Assembly (NCBI RefSeq): GCF_002022005.1
Contig: NZ_CP017258.1
Coordinates: forward strand, 248,001-312,000
From: Campylobacter pinnipediorum subsp. caledonicus
GTDB taxonomy: Bacteria > Campylobacterota > Campylobacteria > Campylobacterales > Campylobacteraceae
Length of the DNA: 64,000 bases
Direction: 5' to 3'
Shown here: positions 1 through 9,832 of the stretch, piece by piece
Position numbering within the stretch: position 1 is the first letter of the stretch
How the letters are laid out: every line of letters begins with the position of its first letter
The notes under the pieces: model-generated
The model's database searches: none
The model's input: the letters and a program-made list of their open reading frames with translations, nothing else
What the model was told of the DNA's origin: nothing
Translations under genes and position numbers: made by a program

Positions 1-10
1 AAATAGTTAC

Positions 11-55
11 TCCCCGCTAAAAAACGGGGAAAACTTTACAAGTTGCCCTGTAAAG
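11..55. terminator. Paired hairpins after the giant gene
   Basis: Two hairpins lie just downstream of the leftward giant gene: TCCCCG/CGGGGA at 11-30 and CTTTACA/TGTAAAG at 34-55. They are well placed to end the long leftward late transcript of prophage A. Neither has a long T tract on the leftward strand, so intrinsic termination is only probable. Confidence 0.5.
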
Positions 56-100
56 CGAATTGTAGGCGAATTATACACAAATCATCTTCAAAAGTCAAAC

Positions 101-3100
101 TTAACAAACTCCATCGGCAAGTTTAATATTACCGTTTTCGTCTAAATTAGTAGCTTCAAAGTCCTTAACTTCCTTATCTACGGCTTTTAACTCATCATTA
201 ATAGTATCCATATTCTTTTTAAGTGTTTCAAGTTTTTGATTAGCTAGTTTTAAACTACTCTCTTTACTTTGCAGTCTTTTTTTATTAAAAGCTTTAGTTT
301 TAGCAAGCAAGCTATCGTATTTGTTTTGCAACTCTTGTTTTTTTGTTAAATCCTTTTCTTTTACCATCTTTTCAAACAAGCCCTGTGCTTCTTTTGTAGG
401 TGTATCACTCTTTAGATTTTCTTGTATCATCCTAATCTCACCTTGTAGGTTGGTAATATCAACGTTTTTGCTTTTGATGCTAAAGTCGGTATCACGTCTT
501 GCATCAAATAAATCAGCACGCTTGCTAAGCAAAGAATTGTGTTTTATCTTTAACTCAAGTTCAGCACGTTTTATAGGATCTCTTGCAAGAGCCAACATTA
601 CTTGCTCCGCACTAGGCATAGCAGCGGAGTCATCCATACTTACACTCATAGTATTTGCTTTTTCTTTGCCATATAAAGCATCATTCCAACCACGTTTACC
701 TAAAACAGTTTCATACATCAAGCTATCAATTGTTCCAGCCTGCATAAAAAAATGTGTATTTACTTCATCGTTTATATTGCCAGAGCGGACTCCCCGCCCG
801 TTTCTTTGTTTGATCTCAGCAGGTGTCCAGGGTAAGTTTAGATGATATATATCAGTAGTATATTTTTGTATATTTAGTCCTTCCCCGGCTGTTTGTGTTG
901 TGCCTATAACAACTTTAATTTTACCGGCATTATAAGCATCCACTATATCTTGCTTTGCTTGCATCATTTTTTCCCCACTCATATTATTACTTTCTTTACC
1001 TGTTTTTACATTTGTAGCTTCATTTCCAGAGATGATAGCTATTTCACTTTCTTTAAATTTTCCACTTGCAACAAGCTCATCTTTTATTTTTTTATGTAAA
1101 TTCTTTTTTAAAGCACCAGCAAAAACAGCACTATGTCCTGCATTATCTAAAAATATAATCTGTCCAGCATCTTTATTTGCTTGTCTTTTTTCGCTCACCA
1201 TTTTAATGGCAGCCTTTATCTTATTGTTTGTATGATTCATTTCTATAAACTCACCATGAATAAAATCTTTACTCTGATAAAGTCTAGGATCAGCACTTGC
1301 ATTTACAGCTTCAGAGTAATACCCCATCATTTTGTTTTTACCATCCGCATCACTTTTTGCTTTTTCCATCTTGTTAAAAATATCTTCAAACACAGCAACG
1401 GTATTATCATTAGCATCTAGATAATGAAACTGTATATTTTCTTTTGGTATTGTTATGCCGTTTTTTGCAAAATCTTCCATAGGTATATAATCAATAAACC
1501 TACTCTTAATACCATCAAGTTCAAAAAAGTTTTTAATCTCTGTAAGCCCTGTTTTAAACCTACCGTCTTGTGCAAAATATTCACTAGTGCTAAAATATCT
1601 ATCTTTAAAAATAGTAGCATCATATATACCATACTCATCTAAAATTTTATTATCAAGCATTCTTAAAACAGTGTAAAGCTCCATAGGTTTATTAGGTGTA
1701 GGTGTAGCATCAAGCATAAATATATTACTATTATTGTTGCGTTCAGATATATATCTAGCCTTAAAAAATACATCATAAGCACGATTAGAGCCAAAAGAAA
1801 GTTTGCCAGTCTTTTTATTTCTTTTAATATTAATGCCAACACCCAAACCATCTTTTGCTATTTTGCTAGAAAAGCCAACATTTTTAAAAGCCCTTGCTTC
1901 ATCTATTATAAGAGAGTCTATACCAAGCCTATCAAGAGTAAGCTTTTTATCTTCTTGATTTAGATGGTAGGTTTCTAAAAGCAGTTCAGTACGTTCTTTG
2001 TTTAGTGCTTCTTGTCGTCCTTTGTCATTTAAATTCATAGTATTTTCTATCAAAAATTCATTAAGATACTTCCTTGTCGCTTCTTGTGGCAAAGCTAGCT
2101 TTTCAAAGCCCTCGTGCGATATTAGCACATAATCAGCTCGTGAATTTCCAAGTTCACTAAGCATTCTTACTCTTTTTTCAGCAGGCAAATTATAAAGATT
2201 TATAATTTTAGCACCAGGATATATTCTTTTTATCTCACTCTCCCAATTTTTCATAACCTTGCTAGGCACTACAAATAGTGGCTTTTGAGACATACCCCTT
2301 AGTTTTAAAGCCTTTGCTAAAAGTATTGCAGCAGCAGTCTTACCACCGCCAACATCGTGAGAGTTGATACCTTTACCTTCAAATATAGCCTTTGCAGCCC
2401 ACGCTATTTGATTATCTCTAAACCTAAAGCCTTCAGCCGCTTCGTTTATAGCGTCTTGCACTAAAAACTTAGCTTTTGTATAATCAGGTGTAACATAAGA
2501 ATTAAACATATTATTATAAATGCTTTCCACTCTTTGCTTTAATTCAGGGTTGTTATTTACTCTTTCTTTTATCTCAAATTTTATATCTTTTACTCTCTCT
2601 TGAGCTTCTCTAAGTCTTTGCTTATAGATAGCTATGTTCTCGTCTTTGCCCCTTGCTATTAGCTTTCTTGAGTTTAAATAGTTATCAAAAACTTCGCCAA
2701 ATTCACTTTTATACTCTTCGCTAGCTTTTCCATCGCTACTATATTTTACAACCTTTTCAAGCTTATATATATTTATATTATTATCTATTAGCCAAGGTTC
2801 GTTACCATTTATCTCAAAGTCATCTATGGTCTTTACAGGTGGCAAGCTTTCTTCAAGCTTTAGCTTTTGGCTTTCAAGCTTATTAAGAACAACATCATCG
2901 TATATATAAGTCTGCTTTAGTTTATCTATATTATCAAGCTTTTTTCTAAGATTACCAGCATAATAAAGCACATCATTAGTAACAAGATTAATTCCAGATA
3001 CACTGTAACCATGATCAAGTGAGCGGTGAAACTCCTGCTTGTTTAAAATCTCGCTAGGCTTACTAAAATCAATCTCCCCAGTTCGCCCCATGCTAGCCTT

Positions 3101-6100
3101 TAGCCTAAACTCCAAAGGTGAATCAGCATCTACATCAAGCCTGCCCATATTTTCAAACCTAGTTCGTTTTATAGCTATCTCTTTAGGTGTAAAGTCCTTA
3201 TCAAAAAAGCTAGCATAATCATGAAACAATGTATTTTCATCGCCAAAAGTTCTAACAAGGGCATTATCATTATATGGATGCTTTTTAAACCTTTCTTTAT
3301 ACTGGTTTATAAGCTTTGTAGCACCTTCTAAGTCTTGCTTCTCACTAGCCTTTTTTATCTTATCAAGTAGCATTATCTTTTTGCCGTTTGGTGTATTTGT
3401 TATATCTTCATATATCCTAACTTTTTCTTTGATATCACTAAATTCAACAGTTTGAGTAGCTTTCTTAATACCTTTTTCACCTATAAAAAGTTCAGGGTTT
3501 TTAATATCATAATATTTTACATTATTATCACTAGCCCACTTTTTAAACTCATCAGCTTCAAGCGGCATTTTATCCATCACCTCTTGTTTTTTTATCTTTT
3601 CTTCAAAGCTAGGCTTTATTTTTATCCTTGATAAATCACTCTCGCCAAGCACTTCATAAGCCTTGTCACCATGAAATTTACTAATTCCAGCTTTCAAATC
3701 TCCCAAAATATTTTCAGGGTGTTTTTGAAAATACTCATTTAAATATATATCATCAGCTGTTTTGCTAGATTTTATAAATGCATCGTTATTAGCCTTTTGA
3801 GCCTCACTTATTTGCTTATTTGCTCCCCTTTTTTGCAAAAAGATTATATCTGTTCCTACATCAGTATGAGCATTTTGGCTAAAGCTTTTATCAGCCAGTC
3901 TATACATACCTATCACATCAGCCTTACTCATTAGCTCGGCTCTTATCTTAGTATCTATCTTATCAGCCACACCTCTGCTTGTTATAAAGGCAAGTATGCC
4001 ATCATCTTTTACACTATCAATACCTTTAACAAAAAAGTAATCATGCAAAGTTCTAACATCTGTTCTATCTAGATTTCTACCACCGCCCCTTCTTTCTAAA
4101 AAAGGCACATTTGATATAACCAAATCATAATCACCCTTTTTAAACGATTCAAAACGTGTATGGTAGTGTTTGCCTTTAGAGTAAAGCCTTTTAACAACCT
4201 CGTGTGCATTAGGGTCTATATCTATAGTAGTCCAATTTAATTCAGGCTTCATTCCTACAAAGTTACCACTTCCAACAGCTGGTTCAAGTGCATTTTTTAT
4301 CTCAACTCCAGCATCATCTAGGGCTTTATACATAGATTTTATAACAGGGTAGGGAGTATAAAATTCAGTAAATCCAGCTTCGCCATTTTTTAAACCACCC
4401 CTACCAGTATAAAGCCTTAAAATTTCCCTATCTTCATCTGATATATCTTTAACATCTTTTTTAAGTATCTCTAAGGCTTTTTTATTTAGCTCAACTCTTT
4501 CTCTTTTATCTAGTCTTATAGGCTCTTTGTTGTTTAAATCATAATTACTTTGTGTATCTTGTGTAGTGTTTTCTTGCTCGTTAGCTTTTGTAGGCTCTTG
4601 TATATCACTAGCCAAAGGCTCATCTTTAGCTAGTGTATTGTTGCTTGCTTCGTCTAAAAGCCTTGCTCTTCCGGCGGTATCGCTTGCTCTTGTAGTGGAA
4701 AGCCCGCTATCGTATTCATCTTGTTTTGATACCACAGTGTCTCTACTAGCCCCCACATCACCTGTCCCATCGCTGCTAGCGGGTTCATATCCATCCACTG
4801 AGTCATCGCTCGCGGATACCCGCCCACTCTCGCTAGGGCTTGCAGTATGCTGTCGGCTATATCGTAGGGTGTCGCTAGTATCTCGTAAGCTTGCTCCCTC
4901 ACTTCCTTGATATTGCTCTTTAGTGGTGCTTCCCCTTCTATTATCTGACTCGCTATGTCTTGTAAGTCCTTGTTGGGTAATCTCTGTTTGAGTATCTCCG
5001 CTAGCTCTTGCGTTGTTAAACTCTTCATTGACTTTAATCGTGCCATATTCCACTCCTTTATTTGTAATTTTTTCACTAAAAAGTCTATTTGCTATACTTA
5101 TATCATTAGATGTAAAAGCTTGCATAAAAACATCAATATTTTTATCATTATATCCTGATCGTTTTAATATATTAAGCATTTGTTCATCAGATAGTCTTTT
5201 TTCAGGTGGAGTTGACATGCTTTGTTTTAAAGCATGTAGTATATTATATCCAGCAAATCTAGGCTCAACAGGCACACCGTCATTTATAATATTACTTATT
5301 AAAATTTCTTCATTAGTTGGCTTGTATTTTACATTTATAAAATCTCTCACAAAATCTGGACTTATATTTGGGTTTTCTTTAATTTTCTTACTAACTTCAG
5401 ATTGAGCCTCGTTAAACCTAAGCATAGAATCCTCTTCTGCCTTACCAACATTTTGCCCAAAGTCTTGCACATGCTTTTCAAATTTCTTTATCTGCTTTTC
5501 ATTAGCTTTAACAAATGCAGCCTCGCTTATATTATCAGCATATTCTTTTACATCTTCGTATGTTTGCTGGTCTATAACACTAGAGTCTTTGTTTTCTTTT
5601 AAGTCCTTAGCAACTTGCTTTTTTACATCAGGACTTTCATTTGGTATTACATCTTCAACAATATCATCAGTTGTTATATCTTCCCCATTTTCAACTTTTT
5701 TAACAGAATACAACTCGCCTATTTCTTTAGCTTGTTCTTGTATCTTTTGTCTTCTTGCATTCTCAGCATCACTTATAGCGATATCTTTTTCTTCTTGTGT
5801 TTTTGCATTAGCTATATTTTCATTAGCCTGTGCTTCTTTATTTTCAGCACTAGCTACACGTCTATCTTTTATTTTCTTAAAAGAATTTATTAATGCCTTT
5901 CCACCATATTCTAAACCAGTGCCTAAAACAGCAGCACTAACAGCACCCATAGCAGCACCTTCGGCTACATCTCTATCACCACCGTGTGCAGCTATTGCCC
6001 CACTTACTGCACCTGTTCCACCATAAAATAAAGATTTTTTACCTATTTGGGTCAAAAGCTTACCTTTATTAAAAACTGCTCCCATAGGAATTAAGTTTAT

Positions 6101-6619
6101 AGGATCAATAAAACTACCAAGTATACCGCCAATTGTTCCTGCAACATCCCACTCGTTTGGATGAGCTTCGTGCCATGCCTTGTCTTTTTCTTTAAAAAGG
6201 TCTATACCTTTTTTTGCTTTTTTCGCCCAATCAATACCATAATCAACATTACCATCTTTATCTTTCATTGCTTTTTTTCTATCTTCATCAAAAAAATTTA
6301 CAGCATCATCTGGTAATTTTGAATATCCAAGTGCAGATTCCGTAGGCTCTTTAAAGAAATTCATTCCAAGTCTCGTCCACGGGCTTTCGATATCCTTGGC
6401 ATACCTAGCTTTTTTTAATGCTTCACCTTCGCTAAGTTCACCACGAAATATTTTATTTATATTATCGTTATTTACACCACGATTAAAAAGCTCTTCACGT
6501 TTTGCATTTTTATACTTTATATATTCATCTTTTGCAAAATTTATTACGGCATCTTTACTAAAGCCTTGTTTTTGTAAGGCCATGATGGCATCATCGCCTA
6601 AAAATTCTCTTATTGTCAT
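101..6619 (-). CDS. Giant polyvalent protein: N6-adenine methyltransferase plus SNF2-like helicase
   Basis: This 2172-residue protein is the last gene of the leftward late operon. Residues about 60-250 hold glycine/alanine-rich hydrophobic stretches like those of phage proteins that travel with the DNA. Around 400-700 is a hydrophilic linker. An N6-adenine methyltransferase follows, with EPAVGSGNF near 776 (SAM binding) and SNVPF near 838 (NPPF-like). A superfamily 2 helicase comes next, with VGGGKTAA near 1420 (Walker A), IIDEARAF near 1573 (DEAH-like) and QRNGRGVRSG near 1940 (motif VI). The C-terminus is coiled coil. P1 DarB and related phage or plasmid proteins have this methylase-helicase layout and can be co-injected to protect incoming DNA from restriction; that role here is inference. 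The ATG start lies 4 bp after the upstream stop. Confidence 0.85.
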   Translation of the reverse strand: MTIREFLGDDAIMALQKQGFSKDAVINFAKDEYIKYKNAKREELFNRGVNNDNINKIFRGELSEGEALKKARYAKDIESPWTRLGMNFFKEPTESALGYSKLPDDAVNFFDEDRKKAMKDKDGNVDYGIDWAKKAKKGIDLFKEKDKAWHEAHPNEWDVAGTIGGILGSFIDPINLIPMGAVFNKGKLLTQIGKKSLFYGGTGAVSGAIAAHGGDRDVAEGAAMGAVSAAVLGTGLEYGGKALINSFKKIKDRRVASAENKEAQANENIANAKTQEEKDIAISDAENARRQKIQEQAKEIGELYSVKKVENGEDITTDDIVEDVIPNESPDVKKQVAKDLKENKDSSVIDQQTYEDVKEYADNISEAAFVKANEKQIKKFEKHVQDFGQNVGKAEEDSMLRFNEAQSEVSKKIKENPNISPDFVRDFINVKYKPTNEEILISNIINDGVPVEPRFAGYNILHALKQSMSTPPEKRLSDEQMLNILKRSGYNDKNIDVFMQAFTSNDISIANRLFSEKITNKGVEYGTIKVNEEFNNARASGDTQTEITQQGLTRHSESDNRRGSTTKEQYQGSEGASLRDTSDTLRYSRQHTASPSESGRVSASDDSVDGYEPASSDGTGDVGASRDTVVSKQDEYDSGLSTTRASDTAGRARLLDEASNNTLAKDEPLASDIQEPTKANEQENTTQDTQSNYDLNNKEPIRLDKRERVELNKKALEILKKDVKDISDEDREILRLYTGRGGLKNGEAGFTEFYTPYPVIKSMYKALDDAGVEIKNALEPAVGSGNFVGMKPELNWTTIDIDPNAHEVVKRLYSKGKHYHTRFESFKKGDYDLVISNVPFLERRGGGRNLDRTDVRTLHDYFFVKGIDSVKDDGILAFITSRGVADKIDTKIRAELMSKADVIGMYRLADKSFSQNAHTDVGTDIIFLQKRGANKQISEAQKANNDAFIKSSKTADDIYLNEYFQKHPENILGDLKAGISKFHGDKAYEVLGESDLSRIKIKPSFEEKIKKQEVMDKMPLEADEFKKWASDNNVKYYDIKNPELFIGEKGIKKATQTVEFSDIKEKVRIYEDITNTPNGKKIMLLDKIKKASEKQDLEGATKLINQYKERFKKHPYNDNALVRTFGDENTLFHDYASFFDKDFTPKEIAIKRTRFENMGRLDVDADSPLEFRLKASMGRTGEIDFSKPSEILNKQEFHRSLDHGYSVSGINLVTNDVLYYAGNLRKKLDNIDKLKQTYIYDDVVLNKLESQKLKLEESLPPVKTIDDFEINGNEPWLIDNNINIYKLEKVVKYSSDGKASEEYKSEFGEVFDNYLNSRKLIARGKDENIAIYKQRLREAQERVKDIKFEIKERVNNNPELKQRVESIYNNMFNSYVTPDYTKAKFLVQDAINEAAEGFRFRDNQIAWAAKAIFEGKGINSHDVGGGKTAAAILLAKALKLRGMSQKPLFVVPSKVMKNWESEIKRIYPGAKIINLYNLPAEKRVRMLSELGNSRADYVLISHEGFEKLALPQEATRKYLNEFLIENTMNLNDKGRQEALNKERTELLLETYHLNQEDKKLTLDRLGIDSLIIDEARAFKNVGFSSKIAKDGLGVGINIKRNKKTGKLSFGSNRAYDVFFKARYISERNNNSNIFMLDATPTPNKPMELYTVLRMLDNKILDEYGIYDATIFKDRYFSTSEYFAQDGRFKTGLTEIKNFFELDGIKSRFIDYIPMEDFAKNGITIPKENIQFHYLDANDNTVAVFEDIFNKMEKAKSDADGKNKMMGYYSEAVNASADPRLYQSKDFIHGEFIEMNHTNNKIKAAIKMVSEKRQANKDAGQIIFLDNAGHSAVFAGALKKNLHKKIKDELVASGKFKESEIAIISGNEATNVKTGKESNNMSGEKMMQAKQDIVDAYNAGKIKVVIGTTQTAGEGLNIQKYTTDIYHLNLPWTPAEIKQRNGRGVRSGNINDEVNTHFFMQAGTIDSLMYETVLGKRGWNDALYGKEKANTMSVSMDDSAAMPSAEQVMLALARDPIKRAELELKIKHNSLLSKRADLFDARRDTDFSIKSKNVDITNLQGEIRMIQENLKSDTPTKEAQGLFEKMVKEKDLTKKQELQNKYDSLLAKTKAFNKKRLQSKESSLKLANQKLETLKKNMDTINDELKAVDKEVKDFEATNLDENGNIKLADGVC
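4654..5046 (-). CDS. Nested out-of-frame ORF inside the giant gene
   Basis: This 130-codon frame starts MARLKSMKSL and lies wholly inside the giant gene, in another frame on the same strand. A strong ribosome binding site, AAAGGAG at 5053-5059, sits 6 nt before the ATG. The product has a normal-looking mix of helix-forming and hydrophobic residues, including MNPLAAMGQVMWGLVETLWY. The giant protein's own frame here is a low-complexity Ser/Thr/Asp/Arg/Gly linker. That contrast suggests this frame carries the stronger coding constraint. I recognise no family. A chance open frame cannot be excluded without comparing relatives. Confidence 0.5.
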   Translation of the reverse strand: MARLKSMKSLTTQELAEILKQRLPNKDLQDIASQIIEGEAPLKSNIKEVREQAYEILATPYDIADSILQALARVGGYPRAMTQWMDMNPLAAMGQVMWGLVETLWYQNKMNTIAGFPLQEQAIPPEEQGF

Positions 6620-6622
6620 GGC

Positions 6623-7396
6623 TTAATCCATTTCATACTTATTAAGCCAATCTACACTATAACTTTTATTTTTTGGCTTTTCTTGTATTTTTTTAGGTTC
6701 GTTTTTGTTAGGTGTACTACCGGTAATACTATCACTAAAAGCCATATCATCAGAAGTGTTTTTTTCGCCATTAAAAGCACTTCTACTTATATACTTATTT
6801 CCACTCTTGTCAGACTTTATATATCTTAGATATTTAGCATCTAAGTTTTTATACTCTTCTAATGATATAGGCTTATACTCATCAGGGTCTATACCTGTGT
6901 TTTTTATCTGTTCTGCCTTATGTTTTTGATACTCTTTGTGCTGCTTATCTATCTTATTACCAAATAAAATAACCTCATTATCACTAAGCCCCTTTGTCTC
7001 ATCAGGAAACATCTTCCTAACTAATGATATAGAGGCTATCCTATCTTCGTTGCTAAATCTAGCTTTTTGTTTAGCTTCAGCAGTGTTCGCATTATAATAA
7101 TTAACCTTACTATTAGTTTCCATACTCCTAAGTCTAAGCTCTTTATCTTTTATCTTATTATCGTGTTCTAGATTATTTATTTGAGCGTTTGCTGTTCTTT
7201 CTTTCAGTCCATACTCTTTATTTTGTAAAGCTACAAGTCTCTCACGTTCCGCCTTTTCTTCTTCTCTCTTTTTTCTTTGAAGTCCTATGTCTCCGAGTCT
7301 TGATATACTCTCTCCAATAGCAGCTATTCCCATACCAGTACCAGCACCTGAACTCATAGTTGGATTTGGTAGGTAGTTTATATTAAATCTAGCCAT
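6623..7396 (-). CDS. Putative internal virion protein, coiled coil
   Basis: A 257-residue protein with a short Gly/Ala/Ser-rich start (MARFNINYLPNPTM) and a long charged coiled coil at about 35-110. The C-terminus is Lys/Pro-rich. It lies between a small late gene and the giant gene, with 2-3 bp gaps. Prophage B has a counterpart of similar layout (45543-46928), also next to a small Ala/Asn-rich gene and a large internal protein. Position and layout suggest a virion or DNA-ejection component. I do not recognise the family. Confidence 0.6.
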   Translation of the reverse strand: MARFNINYLPNPTMSSGAGTGMGIAAIGESISRLGDIGLQRKKREEEKAERERLVALQNKEYGLKERTANAQINNLEHDNKIKDKELRLRSMETNSKVNYYNANTAEAKQKARFSNEDRIASISLVRKMFPDETKGLSDNEVILFGNKIDKQHKEYQKHKAEQIKNTGIDPDEYKPISLEEYKNLDAKYLRYIKSDKSGNKYISRSAFNGEKNTSDDMAFSDSITGSTPNKNEPKKIQEKPKNKSYSVDWLNKYEMD

Positions 7397-7398
7397 TA

Positions 7399-7677
7399 TT
7401 ACATCTCCTCATCTTCATTACGTTTTCTATAGATATTTAAATTACTACCACTCCAAGCCCTTTGCAAGTCTTGTTCGGATCTATTTCTTCGCTTTCGCTC
7501 CTCTCTTGCCAAATCAAGATTAAAATTAAACTGTTTTTGTTGTAACTTAGCTTGTTTATGACTAGCTATTGCACTACCAACACCACCGACAACAGCACCT
7601 ACAGCATTGATACTATCGGCATTGTTTTTTAAAAAATCACTAAAGCCATTACCAGCATTTTTCAAAAAATCCCACAT
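7399..7677 (-). CDS. Small late virion-associated protein
   Basis: A 92-residue protein: N-terminal WDFLKNAGNGFSDFLKN, a small-residue stretch (AVGAVVGGVGSAIASHK), then a charged helix ending near RAWSGSNLN. Prophage B encodes a protein of the same layout at 46915-47253, with FEFLGNAGK at the start and LANAWNTSLL near the end, in the same position relative to the coiled-coil protein. The pair suggests a conserved structural or ejection component of this phage type. No named family is recognised. Confidence 0.6.
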   Translation of the reverse strand: MWDFLKNAGNGFSDFLKNNADSINAVGAVVGGVGSAIASHKQAKLQQKQFNFNLDLAREERKRRNRSEQDLQRAWSGSNLNIYRKRNEDEEM

Positions 7678-7679
7678 TA

Positions 7680-9773
7680 CTATCTCCTTTCTTTTTCTAA
7701 TGATAGATTTAGTTTTATATTTTTAGCTCTTGAATATTTCTTATACTCTTCAAGTTTATTTTTAATATCTCTTTGTTTGTTATAATCTCTCTCTTCTACT
7801 GATTTTTTATACTCTTTTTTGAGTTTATTTGCTTGTTGTTGTGCCTCTTTTTGTTCTTGAAATTTTCTAAACCCAACACCTTTTGAAAGTATTTCACCGA
7901 CACTAGCATCATCTTTTTTATTGTATGACTTTGGTGCATCTATAAAATCAGGTGCTACACTATGAACCGTGCTTTTAAACACATCTTGTCCATATCTACC
8001 AAAAGTAAGCGGTGGTAGATAATTTCTTGTTAATTCTGCTATACGTTTATACATTTTTTTAGGTATGCCGTCATCTTCTTTTTCAAAGCTATATCCAAGT
8101 GTGCTTTTACCTTCAGCTAATACATTCCATATACCCTTAGCAAAACCACCACTAAGTTCAAGCTTATCAAAGCCATCAAATCTAAATCCAGGCACCAAAC
8201 GACCTGAGTTTAAATACCAACCATTACCTAAATCCATAAAGCTTTTTATTCCAAAAACATTAGGAAATTTATTACTATCAGCCCACGATGGCTTAAATAA
8301 ATTCTCTTTTTCATTATCACCAAAAAATGAACTAGCTCCAAATCCTACAAGTCCAGCCTGAAGTAGCATAAACTTACCAGGATTTTTCATTATTGTTTTT
8401 AGCACCATAGGACTTGACTTTACACTGTAATGTAAAAATGGCATGATCCCGCTTTTATCAAGCCATCTAAGAGTTCCATTAAAATGTGTTGAATAATCCA
8501 CATAAGCATACTGTGCATCTTTCATAGCCTCTTTTGGACTCATTCCAGCATCTATATTTTTCTTATATCTAGCTAGTTTAAAAAACTTATCTTCCCAGTC
8601 GTATGCTTTTCTTATCGCATCACCAGTTTTTGAACCTTCTGAAAAATAAGCAAGCCTAGCTAAATTCCAAAAAATGCCATCTCTCTTTTCTACTTTTAAG
8701 TCTTTTATACCTTCAAGGTCATTAAGCATAGAGTTTAAACCAACTCCGTTTGCTTCATTAACAAGCTTATCAAAAGCCTTTTTATCAGTAGCAAGCATAT
8801 TTAAAGTCTTTGCAAGATATTTTAAATCACCATGCAAATAACTAAGCATAAAGTTTGAACCAAAATTGTATAAATGTGTAAAGGGGTTTTTAACAGTAAC
8901 ATTTACTTTTATATGATCAATTAGCTTATAATACCAGTGGTTAAATTTCTTTATCTCTCCGCTTATCAAATCAGCTTCTTTAACAGCATTTGCAATATCT
9001 TCTGGCACATACTTACCAGCCAAAGCACCATATTTTTTTATACCACCACCAACAGTCTCATCACTTATTCTTACTAGTCCATCAGCCATCTTATCACCAG
9101 CATATCTATCAGCAAAAGTTTTTAGTATATTTGCCCTTAGTAATTGAACCTTTTGTTCTGCTATTGTTTTTGAGATAGCAAAGCTTGAGTCTTCAATCAT
9201 TTTAAGACCAACACGCTGATCATAAGTTAAATCTTTTCTTGCTTTAAACTCATCAAACAAAAGCTTTTTTGTTTTTTCGTTTTCTTTTAAATGTTTTTCA
9301 TAGTAGCGTTTTATATAATTGCTTAGTTTTTTATCTTCGCTTAAAGCACCAGCTTTTACAAGATCAGTAGCATTATCATCTATGATTTTTCTATATGTTG
9401 CATAGGTTTGTTTTAGATAATCAGGTAAGTCTTTAGATTCTATCTCTCCATCCATTGCCTTAAAAAGGAGCTTACTTTCATCTTTATTTAATTGTGATAA
9501 GTTATCCCTTACTCTTTTAGCATGAGCATATATGCCCATCTTTGTTTTTGTAAAATCATCTAAGATATTATTTATCTCTCGGCCATATTTACTTAGACTT
9601 AAAATTTTAGCTATTTGTGGATTTTTTTGTGCGATTTTTACACTTGCATCATCTGTAAGTTTACCAGCAATTTCAAAAAGTTTATCTACTTTTTTATCCC
9701 AATTATCTTGTTTTAAAACATCATCAAAAAGCTTTGAACTCTTTGCAATGGTTTCTTTTATAGGACATTTCAT
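7680..9773 (-). CDS. Large internal/polyvalent virion protein
   Basis: A 697-residue, mostly helical protein. The first 250 residues are charged and helical. The middle includes KNPFTHLYNFGSNFMLSYLH and GIMPFLHYSVKSSPM, resembling large polyvalent (LPD38-like) domains of proteins injected with phage DNA; that assignment is from memory of the family. The last 60 residues are a Lys/Glu/Gln coiled coil. It occupies the ejection-protein slot of the late operon; in B the large 1007-residue protein (42518-45541) has an equivalent place. About 60 bp with no obvious gene separates it from the upstream gene. Confidence 0.65.
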   Translation of the reverse strand: MKCPIKETIAKSSKLFDDVLKQDNWDKKVDKLFEIAGKLTDDASVKIAQKNPQIAKILSLSKYGREINNILDDFTKTKMGIYAHAKRVRDNLSQLNKDESKLLFKAMDGEIESKDLPDYLKQTYATYRKIIDDNATDLVKAGALSEDKKLSNYIKRYYEKHLKENEKTKKLLFDEFKARKDLTYDQRVGLKMIEDSSFAISKTIAEQKVQLLRANILKTFADRYAGDKMADGLVRISDETVGGGIKKYGALAGKYVPEDIANAVKEADLISGEIKKFNHWYYKLIDHIKVNVTVKNPFTHLYNFGSNFMLSYLHGDLKYLAKTLNMLATDKKAFDKLVNEANGVGLNSMLNDLEGIKDLKVEKRDGIFWNLARLAYFSEGSKTGDAIRKAYDWEDKFFKLARYKKNIDAGMSPKEAMKDAQYAYVDYSTHFNGTLRWLDKSGIMPFLHYSVKSSPMVLKTIMKNPGKFMLLQAGLVGFGASSFFGDNEKENLFKPSWADSNKFPNVFGIKSFMDLGNGWYLNSGRLVPGFRFDGFDKLELSGGFAKGIWNVLAEGKSTLGYSFEKEDDGIPKKMYKRIAELTRNYLPPLTFGRYGQDVFKSTVHSVAPDFIDAPKSYNKKDDASVGEILSKGVGFRKFQEQKEAQQQANKLKKEYKKSVEERDYNKQRDIKNKLEEYKKYSRAKNIKLNLSLEKERR

Positions 9774-9832
9774 AATAAAGCCTTTTTTAGTTTTTTATAT
9801 ACTATTAAAGACTTTCCTAAAAAATATAAAAA

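Noticed and set aside
4566-4910. Rightward 114-codon frame inside the giant gene
   Set aside because: It is Ser/Leu-rich shadow sequence without a ribosome site, unlike the nested leftward frame at the same place.
101-6619. Treating the giant gene as a host restriction-modification enzyme
   Set aside because: It is the last gene of a phage late operon with ejection-type N-terminal regions, so a virion-associated role fits better.
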